Below are positions 11,201-23,200 of a stretch of DNA of 64,000 nucleotides, piece by piece. The stretch lies in contig CP053170.1 in assembly GCA_014607495.2 (NCBI GenBank), forward strand, positions 8,680,001-8,744,000. The letters are read 5' to 3'. A model generated the notes under the pieces. The model did no database searches. It was not told where the DNA came from and worked only from the letters and a program-made list of their open reading frames with translations. The stretch is from Carposina sasakii (Eukaryota; Arthropoda; Insecta; Lepidoptera; Carposinidae). Numbering within the stretch: position 1 is the first letter of the stretch; every line of letters starts with the position of its first letter. The translations under genes and the position numbers were made by a program.

Positions 11201-14200
11201 ACATTCATAGTGCGAACGGCCAAGCTGTGGAACTCCCTGCTTGAATCCCAGTTCCCCATGAACTATAATCTTGCGGTCTTCAACTGAACGAAGTTCAAGG
11301 CGAGAGCGAACCGGTTTCTTTTAGGCAAGCGCGCTCCATCTTAGACTGCAACGGTGCTTACCATCAGGCGCGTTGTGGTCAAGTGTAAGCCTATTTAATA
11401 TTAAAAATAATGTACTAAGTGAGGTACAATGGGCTAGAAACCTGTAAATGATTTTTTTTACATCTGACCTTGCTAAACGTGGGTGTAGTATCTCCTTCGT
11501 GAGCCCGCAGTTCTGGCTACCATATTTTTGGAACAAATCCGTCTTTTCCTTAACTTGGCCCTGTTCCCGAAAGGTGCTAAATTCACCCCTAAGGGGTAAA
11601 AAGGGGAATTAACGTTTGTATGTAACATTTTCGTTTGTAGTTAAATCTGTTTGGGATTTCGTAATGTATTCTTATGGTTTAATATACTTACATAGTAAAA
11701 TTTTCACAAATAAAATAGATAACAAAGAAAAAGTAGAAAGGCATTATTATATTTTAGAGAAATTTCTTCCAGCAAAGCATAATGTACTTATTGGATTTAT
11801 TACCGGTCAGTAGATTGTTGTACTTGTGCACGAAAACGGCGGTAGGCTAACCCCCTGCCGCGTGGGAGTTAATAGGCTAACTGATGAATAGTGGGTGTGT
11901 AATTTGCACACTTTTGCCCAACCTCTGGGGGATAATGGGCGGGACTATATGTATGTGTGTATGTGAACCATGATGGTAGGTATGTATAAATATTTACAGA
12001 TACCTGCAAGAGTTCTCTCCCCTGGGTACGGGTGGCGCTCTCTACCATTTCAGGGACCAGGTGCGGGCAGGGAACCCCTCAGCCTTCTTCCTTCTCAACG
12101 GTGATGTCTGCGCCGACTTTCCACTGAGGGAACTCTGGAAGTTCCACGAGGAGAGACCTAATGCTTTAGTAAGTGCTATTATCCTTATACTTACTAATAC
12201 TAAAAGATTGTGTGGTGTCAGCAGTGTACAGTATCACTACCCCATGTCTGCCGGTGGGTATCGTAAGAGGCGATTGAAAGAGGTTGACAACAGCGCCTCC
12301 CATGTTGACAACATAGTCCGAAAATCAAATGGTGGTCACCAACCTAACTGTCTAGCGTGGTGACTATGGGCAAAACTAGGGTTGCCAACTCTTATACACA
12401 GATTTGCGGGACAGCGGGGTTAAATTTGCGCGACCAGAGCAAAAAAAACGGGACACCTACAAATGGTCAGTACATTTTTTTATAAAGAAATAATTATTTC
12501 GTGATAATCCATAGCAAATAGAGGTCTAATTTCATTATAACAAGCAGTGGCGCACCCTGGTTTTTAACTCACCCTCTAATAGGTACTGTATAAGCAAGCG
12601 AAGCGAGCGCGAAATTTTTGGATTTTATTCCAGATACTTAAATTTTTAAACAAAAAAATTATCATTGTTGTTCGGCTTGCAAGTGCCAAAGCTTGAGCGT
12701 AGCGAGCGCGAAAATTTTTACGGTTTTTGAATGCTTAGATAATTTTTACAAAATTTCCATATTAAATCAGAAAAATAATTGAATAATTGGCTGAAATATG
12801 TGGAGGTATTATTAAATGATCCACTGATCCCTACAACAACGCTTCTATCAACCTTTGTCAAATTGGCACCTGAAAAGGCCATAATAAAATGGTCAAAGAA
12901 TACACATACAAACCTAATAAAAAATTCGATTAGAAAAATACCTATGTCACTTAAAATACTACTTATAAATTAGGATGTTTCATTAATGATTCGAAGATTC
13001 GTCAATGGTAACAAGTAGATGAAACGAATACTTACTATTGAATATTTAAGAACTCTCTTGTGAAATTTAAAACTCAAGATTGTATGATATTAGTAATTAA
13101 AAACATTTTGTGAATAAAACTTTAGTATCACATGCTCATTTAAAAGATAGTTTTTTTTATCACCTGAAAACGGGACATTTGGCGTCCCGCGGACACTCAA
13201 AACGGGACGCGTTATTTAGACCCTGAAAACGGGACGGGTTGGCAACCCCAGGCAAAACCCCCCTATGGCAATAGCTTTGTGGCGTGCCCTGGGGAAGTCC
13301 TTACGTCTAGCAGTTGGCTGCAATAAGCTGATGTATGCAAATTATACGCTTTCACGCTAAAGCGACAAACAGATAGAATTAGTTTCGCAATACCCGACTG
13401 GGCTAGAAGGAAGGTTATGTTTTTCGAGCATATGTATGTATAGTTCCTTCTACTCTAGAGCGTTAATGGCTTGTCGCGTAAGAGCTTGAAAGGTGTCATT
13501 AGAATCGTCCTATTCGATAGTGAAACAGGGCCAAAAATCTTACGCAGTCGGGTTTTTTCTTGAAGTAAATGAGCTTATATTATTAGTAAGGACCATAGAG
13601 GAATAAGATGTAGACATAGAGTGCTAATGTCATACTAACAGTTTCGATGCATCATTAGACTTTTTGGTGCCTCACAATTCCAGTCCTTGACACTTAGATT
13701 CTATTAGTGTAATGTATAGTAATGTACTACATTACTAATGTATTGTAACGTATAGTAATGCAATCTAAGTGTCAAGGACTGGAATTGTTAGGCACTGAAA
13801 AGACTAATGTTGCATCGAAACTGTTAGTATGACATTAGCACTCTAGGTCTACATCTTATTCCTCTATGGTAAGGACTTCGAATTTATTTTTATGTCTTTC
13901 CAGATCACAATAATGGGTACGGAAGCAACCCGCCAACAATCCGTACACTACGGTTGTATGGTTGTAGAGTCTGGTACCAAAGCGGTGACCCATTATGTGG
14001 AGAAACCCAGCTCGTATGTGTCCACTCTTATCAACTGTGGAGTGTATGTCTGTGCTACCAGTTTATTGCACACTATATCTGATTACTTCATTAATAAGCA
14101 GCATTTGTTCAAGTAAGTGTTTTTTTACAAATTTTGGGTTTAAGTGTGACGTTCAGAAATGACCTCATTACTTCCTCCATTAAAAGTTTTTCGACTAGTG

Positions 14201-17200
14201 TCATGTCATGCTATGTTGCTATGGATGCTTGTGATATTCATAAATCATATTAAAGTCGGCTTTTCACCAAAAATATAATATATACTATAAATATTATACA
14301 CAATGAGGGATTTTTGACAAGTTAAAATAAAATTCAAAAATAGATGGCGTGAGCGCATCACCTGCCCTAATCCCCCCACCTGACCTCTCCCAGCTTGAAG
14401 GATAGTAATAGTTCCGTGAATAGGCTGTGCACTGATGACTAAAGCTGGCTACACACCCAGACTGTGTACAGCCGACAATAAATAATCCGGTCGGTTTTCT
14501 AAAGACGGTGTAGCATAGCATACGAGTAGGAGACATAGCAAGTAACAAGTTGGATTTTGCTACATGGGGTTAATAGTATCAGATTATAATCTTAATACAA
14601 GATGATACAAGATGAAACATATCGATAGAATTGCCCGTGACTTCACATGCGTGAACTACAGAATGTAGTCTATGTCCTTCTCCGTACTCCTGTATATGCT
14701 TTCATCCCATCCCATATTATTAAATGCTACAGATACTTATAACCTTTAATTTAGCAGAGATGCAAGCAATGCTAAGGTAGGTATCTGCTATATCTTTGTT
14801 TTTCCTAGCGGACCGATTTTTAGTCGGACGTCTACAGCACACTATAGTCTGCTTCGTCTATCTATAGTGCTTAGGATCTATTTGATGTCTTTGGTTGAGG
14901 GGTGATGTGGGGGGGATTAGGGTAGGTGATGCGCTCTCGTCATCTATCCAGGTGATTTGAACTAATTTTTTTTTTTTGTCAGAAAATCCCTCATTGAATG
15001 GTGTCGTACAAAATTAATGACAAGCGATAATTTTTACATCTCAAGATGTAATGTAATATTACATTACATCCTATAGTGAAAAGCCGACTTAATTGGTCCA
15101 AGATGTCAATAAATTTATTTCGAGGATATAGTTTGATGTAGATAGTAGATGGTAGTTTAGAGAAGATAGTTATGAGACTACGTTTGTATTGTGAAGCCAG
15201 TAAATATGTTATTTTATATTTTACAGTGGAAACGGTCATAACACGCCTGGTTATATGTCGTGGGAACAAGACGTACTCGCTCTACTAGCCGGCACGGGGA
15301 AATTGTATGCGCTGCAGGTGAGATAGAGATAGAAAAGAAGAGATATTAACATATTTGCTCCTATCTACTATTTTCGGTTGTATACAGGATGGTTTTTTTT
15401 GTTGCCACTCTTAACGGAGGGTACGTACTCTATATATCAAATAAAGTAAGTTAATGCAAATTTTTTATTTATTTTTTATTACTTGATCGGGCGAAATTTA
15501 TAGTGTCCAGTGTTTATGCTAGTTTTTTCATAGAAAGATATTAATTATTTCTCGTAAAAAAAATCTTGTTACGCGCGTCTTTATGCATTTATGCAGAAAA
15601 ACGCAGTCTATTTACTCAACTTTGGACCCTAATATCTGGGGAACTAGACACTTCCCAGGTATGCTTCCATGGAGAAAAATGATCGTGATGATGAGGGCAT
15701 TTCGTAGTTTTCGGGAACGTTGACGACCAAAAATCATCCTGTATAGGTACATATTTCTATCCTACTTCTATTGTCTTGTTTTATGTTGTTCTATCCGTGT
15801 ATGTGTAATTTTTAAATAAAAACTATTCTATTCTATGGATAGAGAGGGTAGAAGGGAAGAGATATGAAAGGTACCTAAACACGACGAGATTGCACATAAT
15901 TTCTAGTGCCATCATTCAAAAGAACTATTTGATATAACGCACTCTAGTGGTTAGTTTCGAAATGTAGCAGACTGAAGTGGCGATGAGCTAGTCACATCTG
16001 TTCTCGAATGGAGACCGCGTCTCGGCAAGCGTAGCGTTGGGCGTCCTCCGGCCAGATGGACCGATAATTTGAAAGGGTTGGTAGTGACTGAATGGCGAAA
16101 ACGGGAGATTGAGCCATGTGGCGTGCTCTGGGGGACGCTTACGTCCATAATTGGACTGCAATAGGCTGACGACGGCTCTAGTTGGTATTCTCCCGCAGGT
16201 GACAAACTGGTGGTCACAAGTAAAGACGGCGGGCTCGGTGTTGTACGCCAACCGACACTACCTGCAACTACGTCGCCCCCCTCTACCCCGCACGCCCCGA
16301 CCGCGAACCTGCGGCCCGATGTGTATGTACATCATACTGCTAACGTCCATGAAACTGCTGTGGTGAGTGCTAGCATACATACAAATAGGGCTCCAAATAG
16401 GGTAGTACACAGTTCTTCTTTACATGTCTGCTCCTACCTGTCTACCTACCAGAGGCGGCTGCTGACATTTTTAGATGGGTGTTCACTCCCTTAACGAATG
16501 GGATGGTGCAAGTTCAACCGTACATTTATGAAAATTCAGATGACCTAATGAAACACATTAAAGACAACCATATCGCGATCTAACTCGGATTAAGCGACCT
16601 CTAGTGGCCGCAATTAAAGTAAACGGCGCTCCAGATAAGGCTAATTTTTCATACGAAATCTCTGTTTCACGTGCCGGCCTATGTCGGTGTGTCTCTTTCG
16701 CACTCATTGAATACAGTACTGGGAATCGTACCAAATTTCGTTTCATTGGAGCGCGATCGCTCGTTCGTCGTCCAACTTTCGAAGAAACCACACGTATTTA
16801 TTTTGTGCTGCTCGTTGCTCATCGGTAGTTTTTGCAAATAGTGATGGGTAAAAGTATCGGCAATTGGAAGTATCGATATCGTTGTCATTAACAATGGACA
16901 GGTATCTGATCCGATCGGACTCGACATCAAGCCTAAGTAGCAAGCGGCTTCGGGATGATGAATCAGATGAAGATTGGCAACAACCTAAGCGGACCGCCTC
17001 CCAGAAACATGTATCTGTGAAGCCGAGTCTTGCTACTTCAAACCGATTTAGTAATCTTACTGTGGAACAACGGAAGGAGCTGCCAGAAGCCTTTAAGAAT
17101 GCTGTCACTGCGAGGAAAAATACCCATCGAATTCCTCCGGTAATAATTGAGCTGCAAGAAGGGTGGACTCACAACAAAGTCAAAGACCATGTCGAAAAGT

Positions 17201-20200
17201 TCACCAAGAATTTTCACCTCCATTACAAAGGACGAAACAAAGTTGCTGTACAGTGCTATACCACCGAAGCTCATCAAGCTGTTAAAGATGGATTCAAAGT
17301 TGAAGAAATACCCTATCATACTTATACCAGAAAGGACGAAAAGATGTTCAAGGTTGTCATAAAAGGTCTACCAGCCTACTTTGAGGACACGTTAAAAGAG
17401 GAACTTGCTAATATGGGATTTGATAAGGTGACCGTATCAAAATTTAAAGGAACGAATCCTCAATCCTTTGAGTGCCCGTTATTCCTGGTACATCTGCCGG
17501 CTGGTACTGATATCTCTAAATTCCGACTGATAAAATACATTGGAAATTGTGCAGTGGATATCAGTAGGTATAAACCAAATACAAACTTAGGTACCCAGTG
17601 TTTTCGATGCCAAAACTTTGGGCATGCTTCACGCAATTGCAATTTAGCTCCTCGTTGCGTGAAGTGCACTGAGCCGCACGCTACTAAGGACTGCCCCAAA
17701 ACAGATCGAAGCATTCCCGCATGCTGTTGCAACTGCAAAGAAAATCACCCAGCAAACTTCACTAAATGCACAGAGCGACAGAAGTACTTAGAAAAATTGA
17801 GAGGTCAACAAACTGTAAAGATTCCTTCCAATAAGCCACTTATTCATCGTGACCCGCCTCATAACTCTCGTGGTACCAATGTTGCTGATGGAAGATCATG
17901 GGCGCATGTCGCAGCTTCCAACCAGCCCAGTGCACATAAACTACCACTTCCGCACAAGGACAACCCAGTGCTTCATCAACTGCCCCAGCGCTCCATCGCC
18001 AAAGCACAGCCGAACCTCAGCAGCAGCGCCACCGGAGCCTTGCATGACGACGACACCACAAGTGAAATGATACACATATTATCCACAATTAAGAGTCTTA
18101 AGCAGGATTTTATTAAATGTGAGACCTTTATGGATAAGGTCATCTTAATTATGTCTTTCTTGGGACATCATGTTTAATTTTAATGAATTGCGTGTATTGT
18201 ATTGGAATGCCGATGGTATTCACAAAAAGCAACAGGAATTGGCAGCATTGGCGGTAAGTGATATCGACGTGGACATTATTGCGATCAGTGAAACGAGACT
18301 GACCAAGCGACTCAACCTTAGAATACCTGGTTTCTCCTGTTACCGTATGGATGGACGTTGTGATGGCTCTGGACAGGGTGTAGCAATTATGGTCAGATAC
18401 GACCTTGAACACACCCTCGTTTCTACTCCGCAGTTAAAAAATCTGGAAGCCATTGGCATAACTCTTACCCTCCCTAGCGGTAACATTTTCATCTATTTTA
18501 TTTACCAGTCCCCTAACCTGTCCCTTCTTACCAGTGACGTAAGCGCCCTCATGTCCTCTGGTACTAAAGTACTTATCGTTGGTGACCTTAATGCAAGACA
18601 CCCATACTGGTCACCTGGGCCTATCAACACACACGGACGCACCCTTTACGAGCTTATGTTATATGATGAGCTCATAGTCTTTGGACCCAGTGAGCCTACT
18701 TTAGTTCACTACAATGGGATAAGCTTACCAACTACCCCTGACTTAGTGCTTACTAAAAACATATTCGATGTCATACTTATTAAAACTATGCATGCACTTT
18801 CATCTAACCATTTACCAGTTTACACTAGTTTTGCAATCAAAACTCATCGTAAACCCATCGTTAAGCTTAATTTCTCCAAGGCCGATTGGAAGGGCTATCG
18901 TTCATTCTTAAATAATCATTTACTTTTAAACAATCATAAATTCAGATCTACAAATGATATCGACTCCGCTATTTCTCATCTCCAATCGGCTATTATTTCA
19001 GCTAGAGACGCAAACATTCCTAAAACCATACTTAAGCCCTGGAACTCGTCATTGCCTAGGTGTATAAAAAGAAAAATTAAAGATAAAAACCGGATGCGTC
19101 GTAAGTACGCCAGAGAAACAAATAGCTGTACCCGTAAATTGCTCTACTACGAATTTAAACGACTCCAACATGAAACCGATCGTGCGTTATTATCCCATCG
19201 CGAGAGACTTTGGGACCTGAAATTAAGAAAGGTAGATAACCCCTGCACGGATCTGTGGCGGATCGCTAAAGGTCTAAAATGCAAAACGTTCTCAACTATT
19301 CCTCCCGTTAAATCACCCTCTGGTCCCTTAATCGTAAACGCGAACGATCAGGCTGATATCCTAGCCGATACCTTTTACAACAACATGCTCCTTACCTACA
19401 ATTGGACGAGCGATGAACAGGATAGTGTTGTTACATCCTACAATTCACTAAAAGATGAGCAACTGGACGTCTCTCAAGTGAAGCTGGTCAGGCCGTCAGA
19501 AATTGCCAAACACATATCCTCGTTGAAGGTGCGCAAATCACCTGGGCCGGACAAAATTTCAAATCACCTTATTAAGCGCTTATCTCGAAAATGTATCGTT
19601 CTGCTCACTAAAATATTTAACGCCTGCTTGCTGAGTGCTTATTTTCCTAATCAGTGGAAAACAGCAAAAGTTATTGCTGTGCTCAAGCCGGGCAAAGATC
19701 CCGCGGACCCACTTGGCTATCGACCAATAAGCCTTCTCCCATGTTTAGGTAAATTATTCGAGAAAATACTGTGTTCGCGTCTAAGTTTGGCTTCTGAGCA
19801 CGTCTTAATCGATGAACAATTTGGGTTCCACCGGGCGCATTCCACCACACAGCAGCTTGCAAGGGTAGCCGAGACAGTGTCGCATCATCTTAACATGTTC
19901 GAATCCACGGGCATGTTCCTCCTCGATATCGAGAAAGCCTTCGACACAGTTTGGCACCAGGCTCTTATCCACAAGTTGCTGTCAATTAGTGTCCCTGTAC
20001 CCTTGGCTAAGATCTTCATTTCTTACCTATCTGAGCGTTCGTTTGAAGTGCATATAAACACAGCCTGCTCTGCACCCAGGCTGGTTCCTGCTGGTGTACC
20101 TCAGGGGTCCATCCTGGGCCCGCAGCTGTTTTTACTCTTCCTTAACGACATTCCTGTACAAGCTCGAACAAACCTAGCATGTTTTGCCGATGATACAGCC

Positions 20201-23200
20201 TCATTTACATCTTCCAGTGACCTTGATCTAGTCATTGATCGCCTTCAACTCTCTCTTGACCTCTTATTGGATTTCTTTAAAAAATGGAAGCTAAAAATTA
20301 ATGCTTCTAAGACTGAGGCCATTATGTTCACTAGACACAGGTCGCCCCCTAACAGATTCCTAAGAATCGAGGGACAGACGATCCCATGGAGTTCATCTGT
20401 TAAATACCTAGGCACTATGCTCGACTCCAAGCTTAACTGGACTATTAACACCCAGAAGTTAAAACTTAAAGGGACTAAAGCATTAAATGCGTTATCTCCT
20501 ATCTTAAATAGAAGGTCGAGTCTCAGTAGTAACACTAAATTAAGTATTTATAGCACTCTTATTCGTCCCTGCATAACCTATGCTTGCCCTATATGGAGCA
20601 GTACATGCCGTACCAACTTTAATAACCTGCAGGTTATCCAAAACAGAGCCTTGAAATATGCTTTCAATACTCCATTTCTCACAAACCTACATATACTTCA
20701 CAAAAAAATAAAATTCCCTACTTTATACGAATTTATCTACAAATTGTCAAAAAAATTCTATTTACAAAATAATAATTCAAATAGTAAAAATAAGTATATC
20801 AAAAACCTTTGTAAAACTCGTAAAAATGATCTAAAGTTTATCGATAAATATCACACGTACAAATTACCCCATCACTTGTTTCTTGAGCACGATGGATGCC
20901 CACGTACGGGCGCACGCGCAAGCTCGTGCCGGCTGCCCGTGCGGCGCGGGCGATACTCGACCTTTATCCAATAGACAAAGGCGCGGGGATTGCGGGCGCT
21001 GCGCTTGCAGGTCCCGCGCGAGCTTGTGTGAGCTGTTGTGCCTATTGATACGCTTACTGCCACTCTTTTGTCCCCGGTTTGTACTTATCTTAGCTAGTTG
21101 GTTGGTTGAGTTTAAATAATATAACGTTTGTATATTATGTTTGGCTGCCAATTCATTACTATCTGATTGGTTTAATACCATCTTCTCTTTTAAATTAACC
21201 TCAATTTAATAAATGTAATTTATTACTAAGGATTACATGATAAAACGTAGGATACAGTGATTGTAATGTTCGTTAAAAATAGTATGTTTTTAAGTAATTC
21301 TATATAGCTAGCTCATTAAGTTTGTTAAAGCGTCATGTTAACGCTTGTAAACGTGGTAATTATAAGCTTAAAATACTGTCTAGGACTAAACTTACACTGG
21401 ATTTGTATTGTGTGTTTATTATGTGGAAAATAAAGACCTTTTAAAATTGAAAAATTGCTAGAGCTCTACTCGATACATAAGATTACAACTTACTTGAGAC
21501 GAACGCGTAGATACTATTGTATAAACATAGGAGAATTGAAAGATAATTATAAATATAGATTGCCCATGTAATCTTCGTGGGTGGGAATGCACCGCACCAG
21601 CGCTCCTTAGGACGGGCCGCCAGTGCTACCTACTACTTTTAATTGTAACTATTTCTATTGTCTTGTTCTATCTTGTTTTTGTCAGTGTATGTGTAATTCT
21701 CAAATAAAAACTATATACACATATCCCACTGCAGATGTTCTACGCTCATATGTTTATTGAATAAAAGGGTTATGGGCAATTGGCCCGATCTTCCAAACTG
21801 ATTCGGGCGAATCTACCCATGCCCATTTATAAAAGACATTTGGCCCGTAGACCAGTTTTTGCGTGGGCGACATGTCCCATAACCCGAATAAAACCTCATT
21901 ATTACAAACATTTAAGAGTGTAACGGAGCCACCTATCGGACCCAAGACAGAATTACAGTCCAATACAAATTCTAGAACGCGATATTGAAGTTTGGGCCAA
22001 ACAACAACTAGTGGCCCAGTGGGGCCGGAAGCGCTTCCTTTTCACCAACGCGACAGTTTTTTTTTACCTCGATTAATAAAAAACAAATCGTCAGCGGAAA
22101 GGCTAATTTACTGAAGCGCCAAAACTGCACTTTTGGAAAACGAATTTTACATTTCTGTTCTAAAAAAAATCATAATGTTTTTCCAGATAGGTCCGAACGT
22201 GTCGATCGGTGCGGGTGTGTCGGTGTGCGCGGGAGTGCGCGTCAAGGAGTCCATCATACTGAACAACGCTAGCATTAAGGAACACGCGCTTGTTATGTAC
22301 TCGGTTGGTAAGTAAACGATTTTCTTTCACGATCGGTTTGCTGAAAGAAATCTCTCTAAGAAATAAGCACGCCTTTGTACATCTTCTTTGTCATAAACTT
22401 TATTTGTGAAGACTACTATGGGCCGAAGGCTACTCAAAGTTTGTTCCCATTTGTTTTAAGCCTGCCACGCTCACTCACATCATTATCATACCTATATATG
22501 TTCAACGAGCTACATTTAATTTCATGTCTCAAATTTTGTGGATAGGTTCTCTACAGTGGGCTATTTACGTAGCTTTTCGCTTAACATACCCTTTTTGTTA
22601 CACCCTGTATAAGGGAAACTAATATTAAATTTTCAATTGATGTGACTCTTATAATTTGTAAAAGTTAAGTTACATCTGATAAATATTATGTGTATTAAGA
22701 TTCAAAAATGAATTGTATGTTTTCTCTTCAAGAGCCCTTGTATGACATTTCACATGTACAATTTCCTTATGTATCTATTTCTCTGTGCAATGTTGTGCTG
22801 TACTCTGTTACCGAATAAATTTCTTTTATCTTTTTCTTATCTATCTATGAGTGAGGTTCGCTGACGTCTCCCTATCTCTTTTCTAGTAATGTGCTCCGTT
22901 CGAACGGTTGTCCCTTTACTTTCTTAACGGCATGAACAATATTATTCCAGTGGGACAAGACGCGATAGTAGGAGAGTGGTCTCGAGTAGAAGGCACGCCA
23001 TCCGACCCCGATCCAAACAAACCGTTTGCGAAGATGGACAACCGACCGCTCTTCAACCAGGATGGACGGCTTAACCCGTCCATTACAATACTAGGTATGT
23101 ACTAGTGGACGCCCGCGACTCCGTCCACGTAGACTGCAGAAAAACTTGTTCTAGTTGACCGAATTGTTAATCTAAACCATTCTCGAACCCACTTGAGCAT

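Larger units (their letters stand above)
16600..21450 (+). mobile_element. Near-complete Jockey-type non-LTR retrotransposon with two ORFs
   Basis: Holds ORF1 (zinc-knuckle gag-like) and ORF2 (endonuclease and reverse transcriptase), both open, overlapping by 8 bases. The 5' UTR probably starts near 16560-16610 (GACCTCTAGTGGCCGC onward); the 3' UTR ends after AATAAAGACCTTTTAAAATTGAAAAATTG at about 21450, without a long A tail. Borders are approximate because no clear target duplication was found. It lies in sense orientation in GMPPA intron 6. Confidence 0.85.

Noticed and set aside
12061..12363. 100-codon open frame beginning [10 protein letters not shown]
   Set aside because: Only its first part is GMPPA exon 3; after the donor at 12169 it reads through the intron into repeat B.
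18149..18412. Minus-strand and other overlapping frames inside the LINE
   Set aside because: They are shadows of ORF1 and ORF2 without motifs.
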